DNA from: Roseovarius sp. | GTDB lineage: Bacteria > Pseudomonadota > Alphaproteobacteria > Rhodobacterales > Rhodobacteraceae | DNA: 64,000 bases | Direction: 5' to 3' | Assembly: GCF_027019125.1 (NCBI RefSeq) | Contig: NZ_JALUXE010000030.1 | Location: 490,669 to 554,668 of the forward strand | Shown here: in pieces, positions 54,422 to 63,933 of the stretch | Layout: each line of letters starts with the position of its first letter | How positions within the stretch are numbered: the stretch's first letter is position 1 | Notes under the pieces: model-generated | Seen by the model: the letters and a program-made list of their open reading frames with translations, nothing else | Database searches by the model: none | Told to the model about the DNA's origin: nothing | Translations under genes and position numbers: made by a program

Positions 54422-55387
54422 ATGGCACTGGAAGATGCAAAAAAGCAGGTGGATCAGGCGTTTACGCGCGATGACCTGCGTGGGCTAACTTATGAGAATA
54501 CCTTTGGCGGGGCGCTGTCCTTTGCGCGGCGGCGTTACAGCAAAGACCTAAGCGGTGTGGATGTGGCGATCACAGGCGTGCCGTTCGACCAATCCGTGAC
54601 CAACCGGACCGGCACCCGCATGGGGCCGCGCGCGGTGCGCGAGGCGAGCGCGCTGCAGGTCTATGATCCGCCCTATGGCTGGGATGGCTATGATCCGCTG
54701 TCCCATCTGAGCATCGTGGACTATGGCGATCTGGCGTTTGATTATGCGCATGTGGCGGCCTTCCCCGGGACATTGTGTACACATGCGCGGGGGATTCTGG
54801 ACGCAGGTGCCGCCTGTTTCGCGATTGGCGGCGATCACTATATCACCCTGCCGCTGTTGCAGGCCCATGCCGAGAAATACGGGCCGCTGGCGGTGATCCA
54901 TTTCGATGCCCATTCCGATACATGGGCTGATGACGACCTCACGCGGATCGACCATGGCACGATGATGTACAAGGCGGTGAAACAGGGGTTTGTCGATGTC
55001 ATGCGGTCGGTGCAGGTGGGGATACGCACCACCAATCCCGATACGATGGGCTTTACCACGCTTGACGCGCGTCAGGTGCATCTGGAGGGGCCGGTGGAAA
55101 TCGCGCGCAAGATCAAGGAGATCGTGGGCGATGCGCAGGTTTACATGACCTTTGACATCGATGCGCTCGACCCCGCCTTTGCGCCCGGCACCGGCACGCC
55201 GGTCTGGGGCGGGCTGACATCGGCGCAGGCCGCGATCATTCTGCGCGATCTGGCGGGGATCAATCTGGTTGGTGGGGATATGGTCGAGGTATCGCCGCCC
55301 TATGATACCACGGGGGCCACCGCGATTGCGGGGGCGCATGTTCTGATGGAAATGCTCTGTCTCTGGGGCTGGACCCGGCGGGGTTAA
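54422..55387 (+). CDS. speB: Agmatinase/ureohydrolase
   Basis: The Mn-dependent enzyme hydrolyses agmatine to putrescine and urea. The 321-residue protein has the ureohydrolase blocks IGGDHYITLPLLQ, IHFDAHSDTW and MTFDIDALDPAFAPGTGTP with the metal-binding Asp/His. The close placement after the M20 amidohydrolase gene suggests linked nitrogen or polyamine use. Substrate could also be a guanidino compound other than agmatine. A terminator lies directly downstream. Confidence 0.9.
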   Translation: MALEDAKKQVDQAFTRDDLRGLTYENTFGGALSFARRRYSKDLSGVDVAITGVPFDQSVTNRTGTRMGPRAVREASALQVYDPPYGWDGYDPLSHLSIVDYGDLAFDYAHVAAFPGTLCTHARGILDAGAACFAIGGDHYITLPLLQAHAEKYGPLAVIHFDAHSDTWADDDLTRIDHGTMMYKAVKQGFVDVMRSVQVGIRTTNPDTMGFTTLDARQVHLEGPVEIARKIKEIVGDAQVYMTFDIDALDPAFAPGTGTPVWGGLTSAQAAIILRDLAGINLVGGDMVEVSPPYDTTGATAIAGAHVLMEMLCLWGWTRRG

Positions 55388-55393
55388 AGAGAC

Positions 55394-55418
55394 AGGCGGC
55401 CGGGTGTTCCGGCCGCCT
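55394..55418 (+). terminator. Bidirectional terminator between speB and grxD
   Basis: AGGCGGCCGG (55394-55403) and CCGGCCGCCT (55409-55418) form a perfect 10-bp stem with a 5-nt loop. TTG follows on the plus side and TCTCTTT on the minus side, so it can serve both convergent genes. Confidence 0.78.
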
Positions 55419-55425
55419 TGTTCGA

Positions 55426-55788
55426 TCAAGCGTTCGCTTCGCGGATCTTGTTGGCGGCATCCTTGTCATAGGAGACGCCGGATTTCTCGAACAATTCGTC
55501 GAGCTCTCCCGAGAGCGTCATCTCGGTGATGATGTCGCAGCCGCCCACGAATTCGCCCTTCACGTAAAGCTGGGGGATGGTGGGCCAATCGGAATAGTCC
55601 TTGATCCCCTGGCGAATCTCTTCGTCGGCGAGCACGTTCACATCGGTGTAGGTCACGCCCATGTAATTCAGCACGCCCGCAACGCGGCTGGAGAAGCCAC
55701 ATTGCGGCATGTCCTTGGTGCCCTTCATGTAGAGCACGACATCGGCAGATTTCACGGTGTCTTCGATGCGGGTCTTGGCGTCAGTCAT
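55426..55788 (-). CDS. grxD: Monothiol glutaredoxin Grx4/GrxD
   Basis: The 120-residue monothiol glutaredoxin has the CGFS motif (Cys30) in MPQCGFSSR, the glutathione-binding [19 protein letters not shown] and the family C-terminus. With BolA such proteins bind a [2Fe-2S] cluster and act in iron homeostasis and Fe-S trafficking. The bolA gene lies upstream in the same direction, with a small membrane-protein gene in between. ATG 55788 is chosen because the 72 extra residues upstream have no match. Confidence 0.95.
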   Translation of the reverse strand: MTDAKTRIEDTVKSADVVLYMKGTKDMPQCGFSSRVAGVLNYMGVTYTDVNVLADEEIRQGIKDYSDWPTIPQLYVKGEFVGGCDIITEMTLSGELDELFEKSGVSYDKDAANKIREANA

Positions 55789-55807
55789 GATATGTCCTAT
55801 CGGTCTG

Positions 55808-56026
55808 TCAATCGGCCTTGGCCGGGGTGGCGGTCTCGTCCGGGTCATACCCGGTTTCATCGTCTCCCAAAAGCGTTACATGGGTGCTGTCGGTTTCTTC
55901 GCAATAGCCAAGGCCATAGGCGGCGCGCCCGTCGCGGCGGTAGCGGAGGATTTCATGCCACATCGTGTAGGCAAATATTCCCGCGAAGGGCAAGATCAGC
56001 AAGGCAACGAGGAGGCGGGGTTCCAT
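55808..56026 (-). CDS. Small single-pass membrane protein between grxD and bolA
   Basis: The 72-residue protein has one N-terminal hydrophobic helix ([19 protein letters not shown]), then a basic and an acidic segment ([22 protein letters not shown] in part). I do not recognise the family. It lies 5 bp after bolA and 19 bp before grxD and is thus in the operon. Frame, size and context suggest it is real, but it has no known function. Confidence 0.65.
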   Translation of the reverse strand: MEPRLLVALLILPFAGIFAYTMWHEILRYRRDGRAAYGLGYCEETDSTHVTLLGDDETGYDPDETATPAKAD

Positions 56027-56031
56027 CAGGC

Positions 56032-56268
56032 TCAGTCGGGCGCCTTGGTTGTCAGTGCGAGCGCATGCACGGCACCGTTGGGGCCGTCCATCTTGCCCTT
56101 GAGCGCGGCGTAGACGGCGCGTTGCTGCTGCACGCGGTTCATGCCACGAAAGCTCTCGTCGATCACTTCGGCGGCGAAATGCACGCCGTCGTCGCCTTCG
56201 ACGGTGATCTTTGCATTGGGCAGGGCCTGGCGGATCAGGGCTTCGAGATCGGAGGCGAGCATGGCCAT
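56032..56268 (-). CDS. BolA family protein
   Basis: The 78-residue protein shows the BolA fold: SDLEALIRQALPNAKITVEGDDGVHFAAEVIDESFRGMNRVQQQ in pieces, ending with VYAALKGKMDG and HALALTTKAP. The His in GVHFAAEV and the conserved Cys or His loop position relate to the [2Fe-2S] of BolA-Grx complexes. Such proteins partner with CGFS glutaredoxins, encoded here in the same operon. AGGAGA precedes ATG 56268. Confidence 0.92.
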   Translation of the reverse strand: MAMLASDLEALIRQALPNAKITVEGDDGVHFAAEVIDESFRGMNRVQQQRAVYAALKGKMDGPNGAVHALALTTKAPD

Positions 56269-56344
56269 CGGTGGTCTCCTTGTCAGGTCTTGCCCAAGAT
56301 GTAGAGCGCCGCCGGGAGGAGTGCAAGAGAGCGTGGCGCCTGCC

Positions 56345-56411
56345 TTTCATCTGGCGCAAAATACCTCGGGGGGAGCGCCGCGAGGCGCGTGGGGGGCAGC
56401 GCCCCCCTCTG
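56345..56411 (-). repeat. Dispersed intergenic repeat family B, copy 2
   Basis: Read on the minus strand it contains GGGGGGCGCTGCCCCCC, then a palindromic GCGCCTCGCGGCGC insert, CCCCCCGAGGTATTTT and GCGCCAGATGAAA. The CCCC(C)xGAGGxATTT..GCCAGATGAA order is shared with 24627-24673. It is an intergenic element between the bolA operon and the gene at 56419. Confidence 0.7.
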
Positions 56412-56418
56412 GCGAGGT

Positions 56419-56952
56419 TCAGATTTCCTCGCCCTTCTTGAGCAGATCGTCGATGAGCGCGCGTTGCAGCGCACCGCTGTCGCCGCCGCCATATTGCAGC
56501 GCGCCGCCGGAATAGAGCGTGCCGTAACTCTGGGCGAGGTTCACCACCTGACCCAGACCCGAGATGAATTCGTCCTTTTCCAGAGGTTTGAGCGGATGGA
56601 TGAAGGCGGCCCAGAGAATATCCTTGGCAATGGCGTAGCGCGCATCGAGAGCGGTGTCGAAATTGGCTTGCAGGACGCGGCTGAGGTCTTCGGGTGCAAG
56701 GTCTTCGGTCTTGGCCACGGGGGTCATGGCGCGCATCCGGTCGGCGGTTTCATCCGTGACGATGAGAACCTGCACGTCATTGACGCTGAGCTGCCAGACG
56801 GTTCCGTTGCTCTGCGCTTGCGGGTCGAGGGCGCGGATGATGGTATCGAGCCGGTCGAGCGTCATCGCGGGTTCTGGCTCTGGGGGGGTGTCCTGTGCTG
56901 TGAGGGGCGTGGCGAGCAGGACAAGGCTGGCAAGAAGCAGGCGGCGGAGCAT
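56419..56952 (-). CDS. Periplasmic protein of unknown function
   Basis: The 177-residue protein has a signal peptide (MLRRLLLASLVLLATPLTA, cleaved before QDT) and a soluble, mixed alpha/beta mature part (LDRLDTIIRALDPQAQSNG and KDILWAAFIHPLKPLEKDEFISGLGQ in pieces) that I cannot assign; the layout loosely recalls YbjN/CesT-like chaperone folds. ATG 56952 is preferred over 56976 as it starts the signal peptide. It lies upstream of the bolA operon on the same strand, separated by the repeat. Confidence 0.68.
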   Translation of the reverse strand: MLRRLLLASLVLLATPLTAQDTPPEPEPAMTLDRLDTIIRALDPQAQSNGTVWQLSVNDVQVLIVTDETADRMRAMTPVAKTEDLAPEDLSRVLQANFDTALDARYAIAKDILWAAFIHPLKPLEKDEFISGLGQVVNLAQSYGTLYSGGALQYGGGDSGALQRALIDDLLKKGEEI

Positions 56953-57083
56953 GGAGGATCCTTTCATGGCTGGCACGAGCCTGCCACGGTGGCCGTGTCC
57001 GCGCCATGGGGCTCCGGATAATGTGATGGGGTGAGAGGGTGGTCTTAAGGGATCGTTGCGCTTTTGCGATGAGTCGCGCGGGG

Positions 57084-57141
57084 CCCGTCCGAGGGGGCGG
57101 ACGGGCGCTGCGCGGCGGCGCTACGCGCCTTGAGTCCGCGC
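57084..57141 (+). repeat. Dispersed intergenic repeat family A, copy 3
   Basis: A palindrome CCCGTCC/GGACGGG (57084-57105) is followed by CGCTGCGCGGCGGCGC, then CGCGCCTTGAGTCCGCGC and GGGATTGGGGC, in the same order as at 8106-8190. Sequence differs more than between copies 1 and 2. Confidence 0.65.
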
Positions 57142-57203
57142 TTTGGGGATTGGGGCGAACGTCAGAAACAGGCCAGAATCGCTATCCTGATGTGCCTGCC
57201 TCC

Positions 57204-59369
57204 TTAGCCGAAGGTCGCCCCGAAGGTGCCCCGGAACAGGCTCGACAATTCGGCGAGCGGAGCCTCGGATTTGCCAAAGCGCACGGTGTCGCCGGTGAAG
57301 CGCCCAACGGAAGTGAGAGGCACGCCCGCTTGACCTGCGGCGATCATCAGCGCCTCGGCCTGATCGAAGTTGCAGGCGATGAGATAGCGCGCCTGATCCT
57401 CGCCGAAGAGGGTGGCGGCATCATCGCTGTCGAGCTGCACGCCCACGCCTGCCGCCTCAGCCATCTCGAAGGCGGCAAGGGCCAGACCGCCATCGCTGAG
57501 GTCGGTGCAGGCCTTGATCAGCGCGTGGTTGGAGCGGATGAAATCGCCGTGGCGCTTTTCTGCGGCAAGGTCCACGGGGGGCGCGTCGCCCTCGACCCGG
57601 TTGAACACCTCGGCCAGAAGTGCCGATTGGCCCAGGTGCCCATGGGTTTCGCCCAAGACAAGCGCCACATGCCCATCCCGCGCCTGACCGGTGATGGCGG
57701 TTGCGGGGTCACGGATGATGCCCACGGCGCCGATGGTCGGCGTGGGCAGGATCGCGGCACCGTCGGTTTCGTTATAGAGTGAGACGTTGCCGGATACGAT
57801 GGGCATGTCGAGGGCGGCCACCGCCGCGCCGATGCCCTTGATCGCGCCCACGAACTGCCCCATGATCTCGGGCTTTTCGGGGTTGCCGAAGTTGAGGTTG
57901 TCGGTGGTGGCAAGCGGCACCGCGCCCAGGGCGGAGAGGTTGCGATAGGCCTCGGCCACCGCCTGTTTGCCGCCCTCGAACGGGTTGGCCTTGACGTAGC
58001 GCGGGGTCACGTCGGAGGTGAAGGCGAGAAGTTTGTCGGTGCCATGCACGCGGATGAGCCCTGCGCCCTGACCGGGCGTGCGGGCCGTGTCGGCCATGAC
58101 CATGGTGTCATATTGCTCGTAAACCCATTGGCGGGCGCAGTAATTGATCGAGCCGATGAGCGCCTTGAGACCGTCGATGGGATCGACGCCCGGCACGGTC
58201 GCGGGGTCGAGCGGCGTGGCAGGGGCGGTTTCCACCCAAGGGCGATCATATTCCGGGGCAGAACCCGAGAGCGTGGCCAGGGGCAGATCGGCCTTGATGT
58301 CATTGCCATGCAGGATGAGAAAGCGGTCTTCGGCGATGGTCTCGCCGACGATGGCGAAATCGAGGTCCCATTTCTCGAACACGGCGCGTGCCTCGGCCTC
58401 CAGCTCGGGACGCAGGACCATGAGCATGCGTTCCTGAGATTCCGAGAGCATCATCTCGTAGGCGGTCATGTTCGCCTCGCGCTGCGGCACGGCGTCGAGT
58501 TGCAGCTTGACGCCCAGACCGCCCTTGTCGCCCATTTCCACGGCGGAACAGGTGAGGCCCGCAGCACCCATGTCCTGAATGGAAATCACGGCCCCGGTGG
58601 CCATGAGTTCGAGACAGGCCTCCATCAGGCGCTTTTCGGTGAAGGGGTCGCCCACCTGCACGGTGGGGCGCTTTTCCTCGATGCTGTCGTCGAACTCGGC
58701 GCTGGCCATGGTCGCCCCGCCGACACCGTCGCGCCCCGTCTTGGCCCCGAGATAGACCACGGGCATGCCGACGCCCGAGGCGGCGGAATAGAAAATCTTG
58801 TCCGCGTCGGCCAGACCTGCGGCAAAGGCGTTCACAAGGCAGTTGCCGTTATAGGCCGGATCGAAGCGCACTTCGCCGCCCGCGCAAGGCACGCCAAAGC
58901 AGTTGCCATAACCGCCCACGCCCGCCACGACGCCATGCACGAGCTGGCGTGTCTTGGGGTGCGACGGTTCGCCAAAGCTGAGCGCGTTCATCGAGGCGAT
59001 GGGGCGCGCGCCCATGGTGAAGACATCGCGCAGGATGCCGCCCACGCCGGTTGCGGCCCCTTGATACGGCTCGATGTAGGAGGGGTGATTGTGGCTTTCC
59101 ATCTTGAAGACCACGGCCTGGCCGTCCCCAATGTCGACCACGCCGGCATTCTCGCCCGGGCCGCAGATCACTTGCGGGCCGGTGGTGGGCAGGGTGCGCA
59201 ACCATTTCTTGGACGATTTGTAGGAACAGTGTTCGTTCCACATGGCCGAAAAGATGCCCAGTTCGGTAAAGGTCGGCTCGCGCCCGATGATCTCGAGGAT
59301 ACGGTCGTATTCCTCTGGCTTGAGGCCATGGGCCGCGACGAGATCGGGGGTGATGGACGGTTCCTGCAT
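57204..59369 (-). CDS. purL: Phosphoribosylformylglycinamidine synthase, large subunit PurL
   Basis: PurL is the synthetase subunit of the FGAM synthase of purine synthesis. At 721 residues this is the small PurL type, which needs separate PurQ (glutaminase) and PurS; neither is in the window. Visible are [14 protein letters not shown] near residue 45, [25 protein letters not shown], and the second AIR-synthase-related half ([22 protein letters not shown]). AAGGAG lies 9 nt before ATG 59369. Confidence 0.95.
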   Translation of the reverse strand: MQEPSITPDLVAAHGLKPEEYDRILEIIGREPTFTELGIFSAMWNEHCSYKSSKKWLRTLPTTGPQVICGPGENAGVVDIGDGQAVVFKMESHNHPSYIEPYQGAATGVGGILRDVFTMGARPIASMNALSFGEPSHPKTRQLVHGVVAGVGGYGNCFGVPCAGGEVRFDPAYNGNCLVNAFAAGLADADKIFYSAASGVGMPVVYLGAKTGRDGVGGATMASAEFDDSIEEKRPTVQVGDPFTEKRLMEACLELMATGAVISIQDMGAAGLTCSAVEMGDKGGLGVKLQLDAVPQREANMTAYEMMLSESQERMLMVLRPELEAEARAVFEKWDLDFAIVGETIAEDRFLILHGNDIKADLPLATLSGSAPEYDRPWVETAPATPLDPATVPGVDPIDGLKALIGSINYCARQWVYEQYDTMVMADTARTPGQGAGLIRVHGTDKLLAFTSDVTPRYVKANPFEGGKQAVAEAYRNLSALGAVPLATTDNLNFGNPEKPEIMGQFVGAIKGIGAAVAALDMPIVSGNVSLYNETDGAAILPTPTIGAVGIIRDPATAITGQARDGHVALVLGETHGHLGQSALLAEVFNRVEGDAPPVDLAAEKRHGDFIRSNHALIKACTDLSDGGLALAAFEMAEAAGVGVQLDSDDAATLFGEDQARYLIACNFDQAEALMIAAGQAGVPLTSVGRFTGDTVRFGKSEAPLAELSSLFRGTFGATFG

Positions 59370-59477
59370 CGGGCGGGCTCCTTCGGGGATGTGCATGCGC
59401 GGGTCTTTAAAGCACCCGCGCGGCGGGGGGAAGGGGCGCGTGATCGGCTGTGGGAGATTTTGGGGCATGACTGCAAA

Positions 59478-59505
59478 ACGGCCCGGCCGCTGAGGGCCGG
59501 GCCGT
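59478..59505 (-). terminator. Intrinsic terminator of the PRC-barrel-like gene
   Basis: ACGGCCCGGCC (59478-59488) and GGCCGGGCCGT (59495-59505) form an 11-bp stem with a 6-nt loop. On the minus strand it is followed by TTTTGC. It lies 43 bp past the stop at 59548. Confidence 0.85.
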
Positions 59506-59547
59506 GGGCGCGCCGGGAGGGAGGAGCGCGCCGTGAAACGCGGGGCG

Positions 59548-60084
59548 TTACTGCGTCATCGTCGCGACTTTTTCTGCCACGGCGGTGCGCAATTGCTCGA
59601 GCGTCATGGCATATTCCAAGCCACCGTTTTCCCCGACGCTGAGCGAGCCTGCCTCAAAGCCGATACGCTTGGCCTGAATCTGGGCATCCGAGCTGATATC
59701 GACATAGATCAGGTGCTCGGTGCTCTCGTCGCCTTCATGCGCCACGACCTCGCCGATGATCTTGTCATCCACGGACGTGAGCGTTGCACCGGTTTCGGCC
59801 TCTGCGAGAATATTCTCGACGAGGGTCTTGCCGGCTTCGCGCTCGTCTTTTGCCGTCAGGTCAAGTTCGGTGGGCGCGTGAATGTCGCCATTCTCGGCAA
59901 CGGTCGCCTCTGACCAGGTGTCGGACTGCGCAGGTGCGGCAGTGTCCGCGCCTTGTTCATAGATGGCATCCACGCCGCTGTTGTCTTGCGCCTGCCGTTC
60001 AGTGCCGCCTTCGTCTGCGGCCAAGGCCGTCAGGGCGGAAACGCTTGTAAGGGCCGTTGCAAGAGCCAGTGTGCGGAACGTCAT
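59548..60084 (-). CDS. Periplasmic PRC-barrel-like protein
   Basis: The 178-residue protein has a signal peptide ([22 protein letters not shown], cut before ADEGG). The mature N-terminal third is acidic and low-complexity ([24 protein letters not shown]), and the second half carries a likely PRC-barrel domain ([43 protein letters not shown] in pieces). PRC-barrel proteins bind partners and often respond to stress; the role here is unknown. It is monocistronic with its own terminator. Confidence 0.72.
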   Translation of the reverse strand: MTFRTLALATALTSVSALTALAADEGGTERQAQDNSGVDAIYEQGADTAAPAQSDTWSEATVAENGDIHAPTELDLTAKDEREAGKTLVENILAEAETGATLTSVDDKIIGEVVAHEGDESTEHLIYVDISSDAQIQAKRIGFEAGSLSVGENGGLEYAMTLEQLRTAVAEKVATMTQ

Positions 60085-60252
60085 AGTATCCTCCGTTTCT
60101 GCAGGGTCAGTCCTGCGATTGCATCAACGCGCCGAATGCGCGCTTGGGAGATCAACGCCGGAGGCACGGCGCGGTTCCAAACGGAGTGAGAAAAGTTGAG
60201 ATTCTTTGCCCCCGCAGGCTCTGACGACCGCGCGGGAGGGCGGAGGGCGCTG

Positions 60253-62730
60253 CTACTGCGTCTCGGGGCGAAGGATCGTAATCCCCACCGCTGCCGCGCG
60301 GGCCAGATCGGGGTCGAGCGACATGGGGATATATTCGCCACGCCGCCAGAGTTGCGACAGGTTGTCGTAATAGCGGCTGAGGAAGTGCCCCGATTGGCCG
60401 GTGGCGATGATGAACACGCTGCTGTCAGGGTCGGCAAAGTCGTAGACCCCGCGATAGCCCGCGCCATGGACGTTCTGGAACGGATCCGGCCCGGCGCCCC
60501 CGCGCGTGCGCCCGCGCAGGAGCGTGTTGTCGCCCCCCGAGGTGGATTGGCGGATATTCACGAAATAGCGCAGAAGCGGCACATCGCCCAGAACCTGATG
60601 ATCATGGGTGGCCTGATGCGCGTCGCCCCATCGCAGGCTTTCGAGCGACGCGCCATAGCGCTCGGAAATCCAGATCAGCGCATCGTCGAGCGCCATGCGG
60701 GCGGTGTCGGTGCAGGTCTCGACCGCCGTTGACTGCTTGACATCGCACCAGGCGGCGGCCCCATCGACATTACGGAACACGCGTTCGATGAAGATCGGGT
60801 CGGGATGGTCGAACTCGCGCGAGAGGGGGCCGAGGTCGTCGCGAATGAGGCGGTCCATCAGTGCGCGCATCCAGGCGGCGTAGATCAGCGGCTCGGGCAG
60901 ATGTTCGTTCATCTCGCCGTTCCAGTCGGCCAGCATGGTAAGCGCCCTTTGGCGCAGGCGTTCGGGGGTGCCCTCGGGGGCGGATTCCCCGGTGAACCAA
61001 AGATCGGCGCCGATAAGCGGCAAGAGCGAGCGGGCGGTAAAGCTGACGGTGTCCAGTTGCGCCTCGATAAAGCTGTCGCGGGTATGCACCTCGCGGCCCT
61101 GCATGAGCCTGCGCCAGCGATGGACGCGCTGCGTATCGCCCCAGAGGTGGCTTACGTGCATGGGAAAGGGGCGATCCACCACCTTGTTGTTGGTATTGCC
61201 GAGGATGCCACCCGAGGGGGCGATGAATTCGGGGTTGGCGGCAAAGGGCAGCATACCCTGCCAGCGGTTTTCCGGCAGCCAGCCACGCGCGGGCATGCGC
61301 CCTTCGCTCTCGTGGCGGGCGTCGCGGCGCGGCATGGCGCCGATCAGGCGCAAGGCGATGGTGTTCTGGTCCACAAGGGTGAGGTTCTGGGAGGGCGCGA
61401 TATAGAGCCGGCTAAGGTCGATCGCCTCTTGTACCGTCTGCGCGCGCATCAGGCCGATGGCCGAGGACATGGTGGTATCCTCGGGGCTGAGCGCTGTCCA
61501 GGCGAGCGAGGCCACATGGCCCGCCGGGGTCACTTCGGCCAGATCATAATGGCTGCCGGGCAGGACGGGGCCGTTGTCTGTCCAGCGCAGGGTGAGGGTG
61601 ACGGGATCGGCATCCTTGATCTCGATGATGGAGCGCGCGGTGCGGAACTCTTTCCAGCCGTCCGGCGTGCGGTACTCATCGGGATTGTCGGGGTTCACCT
61701 CTTCGATATAGAGGTCCTGATCGTCGAGATAGGACGAGGTGACGGCCCAGCCCAGCCGCGCGCTGCGCCCGGTCAGGATCGCGGGAATTCCGGGAATGGT
61801 GCCGCCGATCACGCCACCGGTTTTCAGGTCAAGCCGGGCGAGATACCAGATGTTCGGCGCGGAAAAGCCCAGGTGCGGGTCATTGGCGAGAAGTGTCCCG
61901 CCCGAGGCCGAGCGCGAGGGCGCAGCGGCAAAGGCATTCGAGGCCCCGGCGAAGGCGCGGTGTTTGAAGGGCGAGAGCGGATCGTCTGTTTCCGGTTCGC
62001 TCTGCGCGACGCGCGACCAGTCCGCACCGGGAAAGAGGGCGGCATATTCGGGCAGGGCGGCGATGCCGCTGCCGGGCGCAAGAGGCATGATGTCTGCCAG
62101 ACGGTCCGGGTCTTCCAGCGCCAGGGCGGCGCGGGCAAAAAGCACCTCGTTTTCGAGATGCGAAGAAAGCTGAACCGCCATGAGCTTGACCAGCGCGATG
62201 GAGTCGGCGGGTTGCCATGGCGCGATGGGGGCGTTGAAAATGAACTGTTCCGGGGCACCGCGCCCCAGAGCCTCGCGGTTGATCTCGGTCAGGCGGGCGT
62301 TGACGCCATCGGCATAGGCCTTGAGGGCCGCCAAGGTATCGGCATCCTGCGCCGCGACCGACTGGCGCGCGAGCGTATAGAGGTCGAGCCGGCGCAGGGT
62401 GCTGTCGATCTTGACGGTGCGGGGGCCGAACACCTCTGAAAGCCGCCCCTGCACGGTGCGGCGCATCGTCATCATCTGCCAGAGGCGGTCCTGCGCGTGG
62501 GCATAGCCCAGCCCAAAGAAACTGTCGGCATCCGTCTGGCCCAGAATATGCGGCACATTGGCATTGTCGCGCACGATCTCGACCGGGGCGGAGATGCCCG
62601 AAACGGTCAGCGTCTTGTCATAGTCTGGCAGCGAGCGCGACAGCAGGAAATAGGTGCCGACCAGCGCCAGCAGCGCCAGCAGGATGGCACCGCCTGCCAA
62701 CCTCAACAACCATTTCAAGACCCCTGACAT
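60253..62730 (-). CDS. Penicillin/acyl-homoserine-lactone acylase family Ntn-hydrolase
   Basis: The 825-residue protein has an N-terminal hydrophobic helix (about residues 5-31), which anchors or exports it. Then come the alpha chain with PVEIVRDNANVPHILGQTDADSFFGLGYAHAQDR (in pieces), a linker and the autocatalytic nucleophile Ser264 at GASNAFAAAPSRSASGGTLLANDPHLG. The beta chain follows with the typical GGILGNTNNKVVD and FIIATGQSGHFLSRYYDN. Family members hydrolyse penicillins or N-acyl-homoserine lactones; the real substrate is unknown. No lux genes occur nearby. Confidence 0.92.
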   Translation of the reverse strand: MSGVLKWLLRLAGGAILLALLALVGTYFLLSRSLPDYDKTLTVSGISAPVEIVRDNANVPHILGQTDADSFFGLGYAHAQDRLWQMMTMRRTVQGRLSEVFGPRTVKIDSTLRRLDLYTLARQSVAAQDADTLAALKAYADGVNARLTEINREALGRGAPEQFIFNAPIAPWQPADSIALVKLMAVQLSSHLENEVLFARAALALEDPDRLADIMPLAPGSGIAALPEYAALFPGADWSRVAQSEPETDDPLSPFKHRAFAGASNAFAAAPSRSASGGTLLANDPHLGFSAPNIWYLARLDLKTGGVIGGTIPGIPAILTGRSARLGWAVTSSYLDDQDLYIEEVNPDNPDEYRTPDGWKEFRTARSIIEIKDADPVTLTLRWTDNGPVLPGSHYDLAEVTPAGHVASLAWTALSPEDTTMSSAIGLMRAQTVQEAIDLSRLYIAPSQNLTLVDQNTIALRLIGAMPRRDARHESEGRMPARGWLPENRWQGMLPFAANPEFIAPSGGILGNTNNKVVDRPFPMHVSHLWGDTQRVHRWRRLMQGREVHTRDSFIEAQLDTVSFTARSLLPLIGADLWFTGESAPEGTPERLRQRALTMLADWNGEMNEHLPEPLIYAAWMRALMDRLIRDDLGPLSREFDHPDPIFIERVFRNVDGAAAWCDVKQSTAVETCTDTARMALDDALIWISERYGASLESLRWGDAHQATHDHQVLGDVPLLRYFVNIRQSTSGGDNTLLRGRTRGGAGPDPFQNVHGAGYRGVYDFADPDSSVFIIATGQSGHFLSRYYDNLSQLWRRGEYIPMSLDPDLARAAAVGITILRPETQ

Positions 62731-62828
62731 GCCCCGGCACCGCCCTATTTTCCGCTTGCATCACCTGCCGGGGATAGTCAGAAAACCCCGGCAAGACAAT
62801 GGCACACAGTATGGGAGAGGACGGGACA

Positions 62829-63701
62829 ATGGCAAAACTGGCGTTTCTGGGGCTCGGGGTTATGGGCTATCCGATGGCGGGGCATCTGGCGGCAGCGGGA
62901 CATGAGGTCTGTGTCTATAACCGCACGGCGGCCAAAGCCGAGGCATGGGCGGCCCAGCATGGCGGGCGGCACGCCGCGACCCCGCGCGAGGCCGCCGCAG
63001 GGGCCGAATTTGTGATGGCCTGCGTGGGCAATGACGACGATCTGCGCTCGGTCTGTCAGGGGGCAGATGGTGCCTTTGCCGGGATGGGGCCGGGGGCGGT
63101 CTTCGTGGACCACACCACTGTGTCGTCAAAGGTTACGGCCGAGCTTTACGCCGAGGCCAAGGCGGCGGGGCTGAATTTTGTCGACGCGCCGGTGTCGGGC
63201 GGTCAGGCGGGGGCCGAGAATGGCCAGCTTTCGATCATGTGCGGCGGTGATGAGGCGGCCTATGCGGCGGCCGAGCCGGTGATGCAGGTCTATGCCAAGC
63301 TCTGCCGCCGGATCGGCGAGAGCGGGGCCGGGCAGATGACCAAGATGTGCAATCAGATCGCGATTGCCGGTCTGGTGCAGGGGCTGGCCGAAGCGCTGCA
63401 TTTCGCCGAGAAGGCGGGGCTCGACGGGCGCGCGGTGGTCGAGGTCATTTCTCAGGGTGCGGCCGGGTCGTGGCAGATGTCGAACCGCTATGAGACCATG
63501 CTGGACGACAAGTGGAACCACGGTTTTGCCGTCGACTGGATGCGCAAGGACCTGGGCATTTGCCTGAGCACCGCAGACGAGACCGGCGCGAGCCTGCCGG
63601 TGACGGCGCTGGTCGATCAGTTCTACAAGGATGTGCAGAAGATGGGCGGCGGGCGTTGGGATACGTCGAGCCTGTTCGCGCGCTTGCGCAAGCTGGGTTG
63701 A
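62829..63701 (+). CDS. NAD(P)-dependent beta-hydroxyacid dehydrogenase (HIBADH/GLYR family)
   Basis: The 290-residue protein has the N-terminal Rossmann motif FLGLGVMGYPMAGHLAAAGH, VVTC-like ACVGNDDDLRSV, FVDAPVSGGQAGAENGQL with the substrate-binding Ser-Gly-Gly, and the catalytic Lys in GAGQMTKMCNQ. This matches 3-hydroxyisobutyrate, tartronate semialdehyde and glyoxylate reductases; the exact substrate is not visible. It diverges from the acylase gene. AGAGGACGGGAC precedes ATG 62829. Confidence 0.92.
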   Translation: MAKLAFLGLGVMGYPMAGHLAAAGHEVCVYNRTAAKAEAWAAQHGGRHAATPREAAAGAEFVMACVGNDDDLRSVCQGADGAFAGMGPGAVFVDHTTVSSKVTAELYAEAKAAGLNFVDAPVSGGQAGAENGQLSIMCGGDEAAYAAAEPVMQVYAKLCRRIGESGAGQMTKMCNQIAIAGLVQGLAEALHFAEKAGLDGRAVVEVISQGAAGSWQMSNRYETMLDDKWNHGFAVDWMRKDLGICLSTADETGASLPVTALVDQFYKDVQKMGGGRWDTSSLFARLRKLG

Positions 63702-63713
63702 ACAAACAGGGCG

Positions 63714-63866
63714 TCAGGCGATCTTTCGGTCGCCTGACAACCATTTGCGGGTGTCGATGACGTCGAAGATGAGCGAAAAGACATCGACCGCCAGCAGGAT
63801 CAGGAGATAGGTCCGAAAGCCGTCGGCGATGTCTTGGGTCAAGAGCCACAGGATCAGCCCCAGCAT
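63714..63866 (-). CDS. Small predicted membrane protein, possibly a truncated reading of a frameshifted gene
   Basis: The 50-residue ORF starts MLGLILWLLTQDIADGF, has a hydrophobic run (RTYLLILLAVDVFSLIFDV) and ends RKWLSGDRKIA. Upstream, the same frame encodes ATAPHFAVLSTP before a TGA, while a plausible ATG at 63930 (MTLPSTPAT) lies in the neighbouring frame; the two join with one base removed around 63898-63908. The gene may thus be a 71-residue two-helix membrane protein with a real frameshift, or the frame in the assembly may be wrong. No family recognised. Confidence 0.45.
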   Translation of the reverse strand: MLGLILWLLTQDIADGFRTYLLILLAVDVFSLIFDVIDTRKWLSGDRKIA

Positions 63867-63933
63867 CGGCGTCGAGAGTACCGCAAAGTGCGGGGCAGTT
63901 GCCGGTGGCGGGTGTTGATGGCAGTGTCATAAC

